Counted from the stretch's first letter, positions 1-9,169 are shown. The stretch is DNA of 64,000 nucleotides from an uncultured Eggerthellaceae bacterium (GCA_949840905.1 CATKXW010000010.1:1-64000), one strand, 5' to 3'. Program-made: numbers and translations. Notes: a model not told the origin generated them from the sequence alone.

Positions 1-61
1 CCACCGCGCCGTCATCGGCCCTACACTGGTATACGCCAATACGCCAGTGGAAAGGAGGGCC

Positions 62-1375
62 ATGAATGACAACGAACGCGATGGCCTGCAAGAGATTATA
101 GACAAGGCTCTGGAGGAGATGGCCCGCGAAGCGGGCGAGCCTTTCGACATCGAGCGCATCAACCTGGCCGAGTTCTGCCGCAGGACGAAGCTGTCCCGAT
201 CGAGAGCGAGAACGCTCAAAGCAAAAGGCTTCAAGGTAGGGCCTCACGGTCGGTGCGGCATGAAGGCTCCTGTCACCGTGCTCACCGGCTACACCGGCAC
301 CATCGACGACATGCTGCGTCGCGGCGTCACCAACTCCGAAGCGATATTCGGACGCATCGAGGAGCAGGGCTATGCGGGCGGCAGGACCACCGTCAAGAAC
401 TACATAACCGCGAACTCCTCCCTCGTGCCCGCCAAGCGCAAGCTCGCGGTCGCACCGCAGGGCAACAGAGGCCGCAGGTTCTCCACCGCTCCCGGCGAGG
501 CGTATCAGATGGACTGGGGGTTCGTGAACGTGGAGGACTGGTGCGGACGGACGTACCGTCTAGCCTGCTTCGCGATGATATGCCATCACTGCGGCACCTG
601 CTACATCGAGTTCTTCCCGAACGCACGGCAGGAGAACCTCTTCATCGGGATGATCCATGCGTTCCACATGCTCGGCATCCCCAAGACCGTGCTCACCGAC
701 AACATGAAGTCGGTCGTCATAAGGCGCGATATCGACGGACGGCCCGTCTGGCAGACCGACTACGCCGCCTTCATGAAGGCCGTGGGGTTCGAGACGAAGC
801 TGTGCCGACCGCGCCATCCCTTCACCAAGGGGAAGGTGGAGTGTCTGATCCGGTTCGTCAAGGGCAACTTCTTGGCGGGACGCGCCTTCTCGGGTGCCAC
901 CGACCTCAACGAGAGCGCTATCGAATGGTGCGCCGCCCAGTCCGGCCGCTACAGGCGCGCCATGGCGTGCGTGCCGGCAGATGAGCATGCGCTCAGATGC
1001 TCCCTCGTTGCGCGTACCTTGGAGATGGGCGAGGAAATGGCGATCTACCTATGTCCGCTCCGACGCATCAGCTTCGACGGGTTCGTGAGCTACGAGGGCA
1101 GAAGGTTCGGCGTGCCGTACTGGTACCCGGGGAAGACATGCAGGGTCAGCCGCGAGAGAGAATGGCTGCACATCTATTCGGAAGACCTTTCGCGCGAGCT
1201 CGCAGTGCATCCCATCACTTGGAACAGGAAGGACTCGTTCTGCGAGGACCAATACGCGGACATCGAGCCGGCAGAGCTTCCCACCGTTCCCGTCACGACG
1301 ACGATACGGCAGCTGGAACCCGGCGCGAGCGATGACGCCTTCGCGAAGTTCGACTTCGAAAGGAGGCTGGCATGA
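62..1375 (+). CDS. istA: IS21 family transposase IstA
   Basis: This is the DDE-type transposase that, with IstB, moves the IS21 element. The 437-aa protein has an N-terminal helix-turn-helix-like segment (about 35-65) and an rve integrase core. Its catalytic acidic residues are visible as QMDWG (D about 151), LTDNM (D about 213) and KGKVE (E about 260). The ATG at 62 is preferred over an in-frame GTG at 47, because the ribosome-binding site AAAGGAGG (51-58) lies between them. The gene looks intact, with no frameshift or internal stop. Its stop overlaps the istB start (ATGA at 1372-1375), which indicates translational coupling. Confidence 0.93.
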   Translation: MNDNERDGLQEIIDKALEEMAREAGEPFDIERINLAEFCRRTKLSRSRARTLKAKGFKVGPHGRCGMKAPVTVLTGYTGTIDDMLRRGVTNSEAIFGRIEEQGYAGGRTTVKNYITANSSLVPAKRKLAVAPQGNRGRRFSTAPGEAYQMDWGFVNVEDWCGRTYRLACFAMICHHCGTCYIEFFPNARQENLFIGMIHAFHMLGIPKTVLTDNMKSVVIRRDIDGRPVWQTDYAAFMKAVGFETKLCRPRHPFTKGKVECLIRFVKGNFLAGRAFSGATDLNESAIEWCAAQSGRYRRAMACVPADEHALRCSLVARTLEMGEEMAIYLCPLRRISFDGFVSYEGRRFGVPYWYPGKTCRVSREREWLHIYSEDLSRELAVHPITWNRKDSFCEDQYADIEPAELPTVPVTTTIRQLEPGASDDAFAKFDFERRLA

Positions 1376-2169
1376 GCGACGGCATCTACGCCCATGTGAG
1401 CGAGAGGGCAGCCGCTTTCGGCGTGTCCATATCCCCCGAGGAGATGGCCGAGATCGCCGTGCGGGAGGACTTCGGAGCATGCGAGCTGCATGCGGTGACC
1501 GAGGTGTTCTCCTATCTCGCCGACAAGCATCACGAGCAAGTGATCGGAACGTTGCTGAAGCTGAGCAGGCTGCCGCAGAAGGCTCCCAAGACCTTCGACG
1601 GATTCGACTTCGGTCGCATTCGCGGACGGGACGCCAAAGCGCTCAGAGAGCTTCCCGCATTGTCGAACTTGCATGCGCGCAAGAACCTTGCCTTCATCGG
1701 CCCGGGCGGTATCGGCAAGACACATCTCGCGCAGGCCTACGGCCGCGAGTGCTGCCTTGCGGGCTACAAGACGTACTATCTGAAGGCGACGGAGCTCCGC
1801 GACAGGCTTAGACGCGCAGCCGACGCTGGGAGCACGTCGAGGACGGTGGCGACGCTCGTGAAGCCGTCGTGCCTCATCGTGGATGAGGTGGGCCGATGCG
1901 TATTCGACAGGGCATGCACCGACCTGTTCTTCGACGTGATGGACCGACGTTATGAGAAAGAATGTCCGAACACGCTCATCCTGACGAGCAACACCCCTGT
2001 CAACAACTGGGATGAGTTCTTCACCGGAGACGAGACGCTGCTGTGCGCGCTCGACCGCATCTTCGATAGAGCCACCGTGTTCATGATGAAGGGTGCGAGC
2101 TTCCGGGGAGCGGAGCTGGAGACGTTGACGGTGGAGTCGTCCCCGATGACAACGAAGATGAACAAATAA
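1372..2169 (+). CDS. istB: IS21 family helper ATPase IstB
   Basis: IstB is a DnaA/DnaC-like AAA+ ATPase that assists IstA during target selection and strand transfer. The 265-aa protein has a Walker A motif GPGGIGKT at about 110-117 and a Walker B motif CLIVDE ending at about 172, followed by a TSN sensor-like segment. Length and domain order are normal for the family, and no disruption is seen. It overlaps istA by four bases and is followed by the right subterminal repeats of the element. Confidence 0.93.
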   Translation: MSDGIYAHVSERAAAFGVSISPEEMAEIAVREDFGACELHAVTEVFSYLADKHHEQVIGTLLKLSRLPQKAPKTFDGFDFGRIRGRDAKALRELPALSNLHARKNLAFIGPGGIGKTHLAQAYGRECCLAGYKTYYLKATELRDRLRRAADAGSTSRTVATLVKPSCLIVDEVGRCVFDRACTDLFFDVMDRRYEKECPNTLILTSNTPVNNWDEFFTGDETLLCALDRIFDRATVFMMKGASFRGAELETLTVESSPMTTKMNK

Positions 2170-2249
2170 AGCCAGAGGAAACCATCGTACATTCTGGCGT
2201 GTTGGCGATTTTGGATTGGCCGGAAACGGCGACTATCTACTGACTCTAG

Positions 2250-3458
2250 AGTGGCTATTATTGTCTGACGTTAACAACAGTGACCGTGACCGGCATCGGA
2301 GACCACTTCGGTTCGAAAACCGCTACCTTCGAGTTCGATAAAAATGGAGTTAATGGGGACGATGTAGATCTTCCAGGTGAAGCGAATGATGGCTTCAGAA
2401 ATATTGCTGATACTGAGATCTATGTCGATGGAGCTCCTGCCACAGCGAGCTCGCAAGTGAGCTATGTTGGAGGCAGGGTGGAACCAGATGTGATCGCTGT
2501 TCATCATAACGGTTCTGGGACGTTCAAGCGCATCTACCCTGAAGGTTTCGATTTGAGGGAAGTGGCAGTCTACCATTATCGTTTAGGGAGCTCTGATGTT
2601 ACTACAGTAGTCGCTTTCGAGGATGGTCGCGAAAGTTGTATTTATAGCACGGAGATGACATTCCCCTACGCATGGATGGCAGAAGAATTCGCAACGAGGA
2701 TGCGTGAAGAATCGCGAGCAGGTGAGTTTCTTGATGGATGGTCGGTCGGAAATACCGCTTATGTACAGCAGAGATTAGCTTCAAACGATCGAGCTGCAAG
2801 TGATATTGTGATGATAAACAATTACGGTAACTCCACCAACGGTCTGGTTTTCGGGCCCGACGCCGGTCTGGATTATGCGATATCGTATGAGAACAATAAT
2901 AGGCCTGGAACAGCTACTGCGATCGTGACGGGGAAAGGAGATTGCTTCGGAACCAAGACCGCTACGTTCAGGATAGTCGATAAGCGTGTCAGCGGGAGCG
3001 GTATCTCGGGCGGTGCCCAGACCGGGACGGTGAATCGTACGAGCACTACGACGCCTTTGGTTCAGACGGGCGCTTCTTCGGCAGGCGGCAGCAGTTCCGG
3101 TAAGACGGGGCTCGTGCGGACAGGTGATGCAGTCGGGTATGGAGCGGTGCTGCTGGCTGTGATGGCGGCGGTCGTTGCGATCGCGATGACGCGGAAGCGT
3201 AGGGCGGCTGCTTCTGGGGCTGTAACTGATTCGACGATCCGCGTTCCGGTGTTCGCTCCGCCGGTGCCGAGGAAGCCCGTGCTTTCTGCGTCCAATACCG
3301 GTGACTCGCAGGCGCCTGTGTCGCTCATGGTGGCTGCTGCCAAGCCTAAGGCGTTCGGATCCTTCGCACCGTACATCACTGCATCTGCCGAGAAAACGTG
3401 TGACCTTATCTGCTCTTTGGATGAACTCTTTGGGCGGAGTTCCACGAAGGGTCGGTAG
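2250..3458 (+). pseudogene. 3' remnant of a cell-surface protein truncated at the IS21 end
   Basis: The reading frame is open from just after a stop at 2247-2249 and has no convincing start. The first GTG (2280) falls inside what looks like a domain (VTVTGIGDHFGSKTATF) and has no ribosome-binding site. A second, similar motif (IVTGKGDCFGTKTATF) occurs about 200 residues later, so this is the end of a repeat-containing extracellular protein. The C-terminus has a low-complexity Gly/Ser/Thr linker, LVRTGD, a hydrophobic membrane segment and KRRA. An unusual tail of about 70 residues follows, where sortase substrates normally stop within a few residues. Base composition is more AT-rich than that of the neighbouring core genes, which suggests transfer. 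It was probably inactivated by the adjacent IS21. Confidence 0.75.
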
Positions 3459-3520
3459 TGATCGAGTGGATTTTAGGGAATCGCTCAAGGTGATGCGATA
3501 AGCCAATCTGCTATATAGCT

Positions 3521-3563
3521 TTTGGGAGATACTTCTGCTATGTCTTAGACAGTATCTCCCAAA
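3521..3563. repeat. Perfect 13-bp inverted repeat upstream of the DUF3990-like fragment
   Basis: The arms TTTGGGAGATACT (3521-3533) and AGTATCTCCCAAA (3551-3563) are perfect complements around a 17-nt loop. There is no T-tract, so it is a poor intrinsic terminator. The right arm runs into AAAGG, a possible Shine-Dalgarno for the ATG at 3579. An operator or a translation-controlling hairpin are both possible. Confidence 0.6.
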
Positions 3564-3578
3564 GGCCAGGTTATCGTT

Positions 3579-3818
3579 ATGCGTGGACTCGTTTTCTATC
3601 ATGGGTCCTCTGAAGCGATGGCTTCTCCTCAGTTCAAGAAGCGGAGGCCCTATAACGACTATGGTCTTGGTCTCTATTGCATGGAGCAGCGGGAGTTCAC
3701 GCGCGTGCGGGCTTGCGCAGAAGAGGGAGCCTACGGGTTCGCCAACGAGTATCTGTTCGATCTTCAGAGGTCGCGAATGTTCGATCTTTCATGCCAGTCG
3801 TATACGATGCTGAATTAG
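3579..3818 (+). pseudogene. N-terminal fragment of a DUF3990-like protein
   Basis: The 79-aa product starts MRGLVFYHGSS and contains RPYNDYGLGLYC, AEEGAYGFANEY and SYTMLN. These match, from memory, the N-terminal half of DUF3990, a family of about 150-180 residues often found in mobile or addiction-like loci. The frame stops at TAG (3816-3818), just after the LN, where family members usually continue with Trp. TGG to TAG is a single-base change, and the codons after it do not stay open for long. I infer a decayed gene. An intact function is unlikely, though a short functional product cannot be excluded. Confidence 0.45.
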
Positions 3819-3874
3819 CGCACCATTCTGCTAGATCATCGCTATCCAAAGCGGCTCGCGCGATAGGCGGCCGC

Positions 3875-4150
3875 ATGGAACATATCGTGAAGAAGGTCGG
3901 CGCCAAGAGGCAGGGAACATCTATCTGTGCGACCTTTCGTAAGGAAGGGGAGCCGATCTTGCGAGCTTATGAGGAAGCCTATCTGTTCGGGGCTATGGAT
4001 GTTCTCAAGGAATCCTTCGATTGCGCAGCGAAGTGGGCCGATATGTCATTGTGGGAGCTCTTCGAGCTGTTCTTAGACGTCCGCTATCGCACCAGTGTCG
4101 GTGCGGGCATGTCCTTATTAGACGGACGAGCACAAGGCGAGCACGACTGA
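3875..4150 (+). pseudogene. Downstream fragment of the decayed DUF3990-like locus
   Basis: An open frame, different from that of the preceding fragment, encodes about 91 residues from an internal ATG at 3875 and extends back without a start to 3677. It contains MEHIVKKVGAKRQ, then RAYEEAYLFGAMDVLKESFD and a Leu/Phe-rich helical stretch. The latter resembles small proteins that accompany DUF3990 genes. No ribosome-binding site supports the ATG. The simplest reading is the eroded end of DUF3990 joined to its former downstream neighbour by deletion and frameshift. It could instead be a genuine small hypothetical gene. Confidence 0.35.
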
Positions 4151-5575
<1,425 letters not shown>

Positions 5576-5601
5576 GGTATCTTCGGAAGAGACGATGCTG
5601 A

Positions 5602-5648
5602 GACGCTCTCCTTGGTCGCCGGTGGCGGCAAGGAGGGCGTCTTTCGTT
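5602..5648 (+). terminator. Intrinsic terminator after eno
   Basis: The arms 5602-5614 (GACGCTCTCCTTG) and 5629-5641 (CAAGGAGGGCGTC) pair over 13 bp with one G-U pair and a loop that can itself form GCC/GGC. TTTCGTT follows. Confidence 0.8.
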
Positions 5649-5702
5649 CTCGGGTTCCTCGGACAGAAGAGCGGTAGCGAGGCCCAGACGATCTTTCTGG
5701 AG

Positions 5703-5708
5703 TATAAT
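5703..5708 (+). promoter_or_regulatory. -10 box of the moeA promoter
   Basis: A perfect TATAAT sits 55 nt before the chosen moeA start and downstream of the eno terminator. No good -35 box is seen at the expected spacing. Confidence 0.55.
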
Positions 5709-5763
5709 ATCTCGTCAAGGATAATGAACCTTTGAGCGGTTCGCGATGAAAGGGAGCGGTGCC

Positions 5764-7029
5764 ATGGCGCAAAGGCCAGATATGATCTCGTTAGAAGAGG
5801 CGCGCAAGCTGGTAGTGGGGCAGGTGAAGGCCATGCCCGTCGAGACGGTGGACGTGCTCGACGCCCTCGGGCGCGTAGCGGCGCAAGATTTGAAGAGCGA
5901 CATGGACATATCGCCCTTCGCCCATGCGGCCATGGACGGCTTCGCGCTGCGCTCGACGGAAGTGGCGGCGGCGAGCGATGCGGCACCGCGGGTGCTGCGC
6001 GTCATCGACGAGGTGGCTGCCGGTGACGTGTTCGAGGGTAGCATCGGAGAGGGCGAGTGCGTGCGCATCATGACCGGTGCTCCCCTGCCCGCCGATGCTG
6101 ACACGGTGGTGAAATACGAGATCGTAGGCGTGGTGGAAGGCGATGGCCGTTCGGGCTCGCAAGTGTCGTTCGCTGCGCCCAGCGAGCCGGGGGCTAACAT
6201 TCGCGCCGCAGGCGAAGAGGCGAAGGCGGGGGATGTGGTGGTGAGCGCCGGTGAGGTCATCGGTGCGGCTGGCGTGGGCTTCCTCGCCAGCTGCGGGGCG
6301 CTTGAAGTTCCCACCTACATGCGCCCGCGCGTGGGCATCATCGCCATCGGCAGCGAGCTGGTAGCTCCGGATGTGATGCCGGGTCCGGGCAAGATACGTA
6401 ACTCGAACAGCTACGCCATGGCGGCCTGCGCGAAGGAGGCCGGCTGCATCCCCACCATCCTTCCCATCGTGGAGGATACCGAAGAGGCGCTCTCTGCTGC
6501 CGTGCTAGCCGCTGCGGATGAATTCGATTTCGTCATCACCTCGGGCGGCGCGTCCAACGGCGATTACGACTTCATCAAAGACGTGGTGGAAGGTGCGGGC
6601 GAGCTGCTGATGACCAGCGTCAACATGCGGCCGGGCAAAGCCCAGACCTTCGGCATCGTCCACGGCACCCCTGTGTTCGGCCTGCCGGGCAACCCGGCGG
6701 CGGCCTATTGCGGCTTCGAGATGATCATCCGGCCCGCGCTGCGCAAGATGCAGGGCTATCGTTGTCTGGAGCGCCCCACGGTGATGGCGAAGCTGTCGAA
6801 GCCCATGAAGAAGAAGGACCCGCGTCGCATCTTCCTGCGCTCCACCGTGACCAAAGACGAGGCGGGCGAGCATGTGGTGACGCCGGCGAAGAACCAGAGC
6901 TCGGGGCTGTTCGGGGTCATCCAGAAGAGCAACTGTCTGGCCGTGATGCCGGAAGGGAAGGAATCGAAGGAGGCGGGAGAGCGTATCGAGTGCATCCTGC
7001 TGGACGTGAACGAGGAGGTAGTGCTGTGA
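5764..7029 (+). CDS. moeA: Molybdopterin molybdenumtransferase MoeA
   Basis: MoeA inserts molybdate into adenylylated molybdopterin in the last step of molybdenum cofactor synthesis. The 421-aa protein has the MoeA N-terminal domain (PFAHAAMDGFALRS), the MoCF-binding domain (GDYDFIKDVVE, NMRPGKAQTFG, VFGLPGNPAAAY) and the C-terminal domain IV. ATG 5764 is chosen over ATG 5746 because AAAGGGAG (5749-5756) lies between them. It overlaps the following mog-like gene by four bases (GTGA at 7026). The pair suggests that the organism makes molybdoenzymes, which is common in anaerobic Eggerthellales. Confidence 0.95.
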   Translation: MAQRPDMISLEEARKLVVGQVKAMPVETVDVLDALGRVAAQDLKSDMDISPFAHAAMDGFALRSTEVAAASDAAPRVLRVIDEVAAGDVFEGSIGEGECVRIMTGAPLPADADTVVKYEIVGVVEGDGRSGSQVSFAAPSEPGANIRAAGEEAKAGDVVVSAGEVIGAAGVGFLASCGALEVPTYMRPRVGIIAIGSELVAPDVMPGPGKIRNSNSYAMAACAKEAGCIPTILPIVEDTEEALSAAVLAAADEFDFVITSGGASNGDYDFIKDVVEGAGELLMTSVNMRPGKAQTFGIVHGTPVFGLPGNPAAAYCGFEMIIRPALRKMQGYRCLERPTVMAKLSKPMKKKDPRRIFLRSTVTKDEAGEHVVTPAKNQSSGLFGVIQKSNCLAVMPEGKESKEAGERIECILLDVNEEVVL

Positions 7030-7514
7030 GCGACCAGACGCTGACGTTCGCCATAGTGACCTGTTCCGATACGCGCGATCTGCGACAGGATGCGGCCGGG
7101 GATGCGCTTGAGAAGCTCATCGCCGATAACGGATGGATGTGCCGCACCCATACGCTGGTGCGCGACGAGCGGCCCAACATCGCCGAGGCTATCCGCCATT
7201 GCTGCGATGATCTGGGCGTGGACGTGGTGCTCACCTGTGGTGGCAGCGGCCTGTCGCCCCGTGACGTGACGCCGGAGGCCACCCGGGATGTGTGCGAGCG
7301 CGAGGTGCCCGGCATCGCTGAAGCCATGCGCTGGCACAGCTTTCAGATAACGCCCTATGCCATGCTGTCGCGCGCTGTGTGCATGCAGCGCGGCAACTCG
7401 CTGGTCATCAATCTGCCCGGCTCCACCAAAGCGGCCACCGAGAACTGGGAGGGCGTGGTGGCAGCGCTTCCCCATGCGGTGAAGATGATGGCCGCGGGCG
7501 GTCACGACGACTAG
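7026..7514 (+). CDS. MoaB/Mog family molybdopterin adenylyltransferase
   Basis: This enzyme family binds molybdopterin and, in the Mog branch, adenylylates it with ATP before MoeA acts. The 162-aa protein begins SDQTLTFAIVTCSDTRD and carries the substrate-binding motif TCGGSGLSPRDVTPEAT and the C-terminal NLPGSTKA, all typical of MoaB/MogA proteins. The GTG start overlaps the moeA stop (GTGA), so the two are translationally coupled. I cannot separate MogA from MoaB by sequence alone, so no symbol is given, but the operon position fits the adenylyltransferase role. Confidence 0.9.
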   Translation: MSDQTLTFAIVTCSDTRDLRQDAAGDALEKLIADNGWMCRTHTLVRDERPNIAEAIRHCCDDLGVDVVLTCGGSGLSPRDVTPEATRDVCEREVPGIAEAMRWHSFQITPYAMLSRAVCMQRGNSLVINLPGSTKAATENWEGVVAALPHAVKMMAAGGHDD

Positions 7515-7608
7515 GGAGAGGTCGGTGTGCCCGCAGGGCGGACGCCCTCCAAGGTGACGAAACCGTACCAGAGCGCGTTCTGCCCTCGACCGCCGCTCGG
7601 CCAATGGG

Positions 7609-7660
7609 TAGAATCGAGCCCATGGTTCGTGCTGTTGCTCGTGTGAGCGGCAGCGGATGA
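7609..7660 (+). promoter_or_regulatory. Promoter -10 and short upstream ORF before the superoxide reductase gene
   Basis: TAGAAT (7609-7614) is followed seven bases later by an ATG (7622) that opens a 12-codon frame (MVRAVARVSGSG) ending at TGA 7658-7660, 20 nt before the desulfoferrodoxin start. This could be a leaderless leader peptide or chance. The main gene has its own GAAGGAG site. Confidence 0.35.
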
Positions 7661-7679
7661 TGAAAGAAGGAGAAACATC

Positions 7680-8066
7680 ATGGATGTCGTTTTCTATCGT
7701 TGCAAGCATTGCGGGAACATCGCCGTGAAGCCCTATGACTCGGGCGTCGACCTGGTGTGCTGCGGAGAGCCCATGGAACGCTTGGTGGCCGATACCCAGG
7801 ATGCTGCTCTGGAAAAGCACGTGCCCGCCGTCACCCGCGAGGGCGATGTGCTGCACGTGAACATCGGCTCGGTGGACCATCCCATGACCCCCGAGCATTA
7901 CATCCAGTTCATCTGCCTGGTCGCCGATGATGACTACACCATCCACCAGCTGACCCCCGAGGATGCTCCCCATTGCGAGTTCGTGCTGCGCGAAGGCCAA
8001 AAGCCGCTGCGCGTCTATGAGTTCTGCAACATCCACGGTCTGTGGGTCTATGAGTTCGAGGGCTAA
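7680..8066 (+). CDS. dfx: Desulfoferrodoxin (two-iron superoxide reductase)
   Basis: Reduces superoxide to hydrogen peroxide without releasing oxygen, a defence used by anaerobes, with electrons usually delivered by rubredoxin. The 128-aa protein has the N-terminal desulforedoxin-type centre (C8, C11, C27, C28 binding one Fe) and the catalytic centre ligands H47 (EKHVP), H67 (HPM), H73 (EHY), C116 and H119 (CNIHGLW). All ligands of the 2Fe class are present. It stands alone, with GAAGGAG before the ATG, its own -10 box upstream and a terminator-like hairpin downstream. Confidence 0.96.
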   Translation: MDVVFYRCKHCGNIAVKPYDSGVDLVCCGEPMERLVADTQDAALEKHVPAVTREGDVLHVNIGSVDHPMTPEHYIQFICLVADDDYTIHQLTPEDAPHCEFVLREGQKPLRVYEFCNIHGLWVYEFEG

Positions 8067-8078
8067 CAGCCCGCAAAA

Positions 8079-8106
8079 GCTCCCCGCGCGGTCTTGCACG
8101 GGGAGC
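8079..8106 (+). terminator. Terminator-like hairpin after the superoxide reductase gene
   Basis: GCTCCCCG (8079-8086) pairs with CGGGGAGC (8099-8106). No strong T-tract follows. The right arm overlaps the spacer just behind the -35 box of the next promoter. Confidence 0.5.
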
Positions 8107-8122
8107 ATAAGAGCGTTATCAT
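8094..8122 (+). promoter_or_regulatory. Promoter of the infC-rpmI-rplT operon
   Basis: TTGCAC (8094-8099), a 17-bp spacer and TATCAT (8117-8122) predict a start near 8129, leaving a leader of about 210 nt before infC. Confidence 0.7.
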
Positions 8123-8204
8123 AGACAAGTTGTTTTCAACAAGCGAAAGGCGGCGCAGCCGACTTTCCACCTGCTTCGGCGAAAGCTGATGGGTCCTTCG
8201 AATA

Positions 8205-8292
8205 ACAAGAGCTCGCTCCTCGATGCTTCGAGAGGAGAGCTCGAACAAGATGATCGAAGACCCGCTCGCATTCGTTCGAGCGGGTCTTTTCA
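8205..8292 (+). promoter_or_regulatory. Structured infC leader with intrinsic terminator (attenuator)
   Basis: An imperfect hairpin, GAGCTCGCTCCTC against GAGAGGAGAGCTC (about 8210-8243), is followed by a perfect 10-bp stem GACCCGCTCG (8259-8268) / CGAGCGGGTC (8277-8286) and TTTT (8287-8290). A full terminator between promoter and infC suggests attenuation. Autogenous control by L20, or by IF3 itself, is known for this operon in other bacteria. Which applies here is inference. Confidence 0.7.
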
Positions 8293-8338
8293 TTCTTTCG
8301 ACGACCGTGCGCACCGCGGTGTCGAACACGGAAGGAAG

Positions 8339-8917
8339 GTGAGTGCGATAGCTGCTCAAGAGCCTCGGCTCAACGACGCGATCACGGCCCGCGAGTGCCG
8401 TCTGATCGACTTCGAGGGGAACCAGATGGGCGTCTTCTCTGTACGAGAAGCCCAGCGAGTGGCCGATGAAGCCGGTCTCGATCTGGTCGAGATTGCTCCC
8501 AACGCGGAGCCTCCCGTCTGTCGCATCATGGACTATGGCAAGTTCAAGTACGATCAGGCCATGAAAGCCAAGCAGGCGCGCAAGAACCAGACGAAGATCG
8601 AGATCAAGGAGATGAAGTTCCGTCCCAAGATCGACATCGGCGACTACACCACCAAGAAGAAGCACGTGCTGCGCTTCTTGGAGGCGGGCAACAAGGTGAA
8701 GATCACCATCATGTTCCGCGGTCGCGAGATGGCCCATCCCGATCTGGGTCTTTCGATCCTGGAGCGTTTGGCCGACGACCTGAAGGACATAGCAGTCATC
8801 GAGAACCAACCGAAGATGGAAGGGCGCAACATGCACATGTTGATAGCACCTCTTCCCGCTTCCGCCAAGAAGAAGAAGGAAGTCGCCAAAGGCGACGATG
8901 AGGAAGGAAACGAATAA
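8339..8917 (+). CDS. infC: Translation initiation factor IF-3
   Basis: IF-3 binds the 30S subunit, prevents premature 50S joining and checks start-codon pairing. The 192-aa form has the N-terminal domain ([31 protein letters not shown]), the linker around [11 protein letters not shown], and the C-terminal domain ([21 protein letters not shown]), ending in a Lys/Glu-rich tail. A longer frame back to 8189 would translate the leader terminator and is rejected. GTG 8339 is annotated, but it lies only a few bases after GGAAGG. ATA at 8348 has a better-spaced site and would give [10 protein letters not shown], so a rare start codon, as in enteric infC, is possible. rpmI overlaps the stop. Confidence 0.95.
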   Translation: MSAIAAQEPRLNDAITARECRLIDFEGNQMGVFSVREAQRVADEAGLDLVEIAPNAEPPVCRIMDYGKFKYDQAMKAKQARKNQTKIEIKEMKFRPKIDIGDYTTKKKHVLRFLEAGNKVKITIMFRGREMAHPDLGLSILERLADDLKDIAVIENQPKMEGRNMHMLIAPLPASAKKKKEVAKGDDEEGNE

Positions 8918-9114
8918 TGCCAAAGATGAAGACCCGTCGTGGCGCTGCCAAGCGTTTCCGCGTGACCGGCTCCGGCAAGATCATGCGCGCTAAGGCTTAC
9001 AAGAGCCACATCATGACGAAGAAGAGCCAGAAGCGCAAGCGCAACTTCCGTCACGAGACCGAGGTCGCCGCTGCGGACACGAAGGTCATCAAGCGCGAGC
9101 TCGGCTTGCGTTGA
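8917..9114 (+). CDS. rpmI: 50S ribosomal protein L35
   Basis: Component of the large ribosomal subunit. The 65-aa basic protein starts [13 protein letters not shown] and contains [16 protein letters not shown], both typical of bL35. Its ATG shares a base with the infC stop (TAATG), giving tight coupling in the conserved infC-rpmI-rplT order. Normal length, no oddities. Confidence 0.97.
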   Translation: MPKMKTRRGAAKRFRVTGSGKIMRAKAYKSHIMTKKSQKRKRNFRHETEVAAADTKVIKRELGLR

Positions 9115-9169
9115 TCCTCGATCCCGTTCGTATCCTTTTCATTGTCGATTCGCTAGGAAGTGATGATAG

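Larger units (their letters stand above)
1..2240 (+). mobile_element. IS21-family insertion sequence, left tip cut by window
   Basis: The element carries the overlapping istA/istB pair typical of IS21. Subterminal inverted repeats are visible. Positions 31-50 match the reverse complement of 2191-2210 at 14 of 20 bases (shared CGCCAA and ACGCCAG blocks), and CGCCGTcatCGGCC near 7-20 matches CGCCGTttcCGGCC read on the minus strand near 2218-2231. The extreme left end therefore lies at or just before base 1, and the right end lies at roughly 2232-2247. The exact terminus and any target duplication cannot be fixed from this window. The element abuts a surface-protein gene that has no start of its own. 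Confidence 0.85.

Noticed and set aside
7520-7680. Riboswitch (for example a molybdenum cofactor motif) between mog and the superoxide reductase gene
   Set aside because: Only a short GC hairpin and a promoter are visible. The leader after the -10 is too short for a known riboswitch.
8189-8338. N-terminal extension of infC starting at ATG 8189
   Set aside because: It would translate through the leader hairpins and a complete terminator, and the residues match no IF-3. The family N-terminus begins near 8339-8348.
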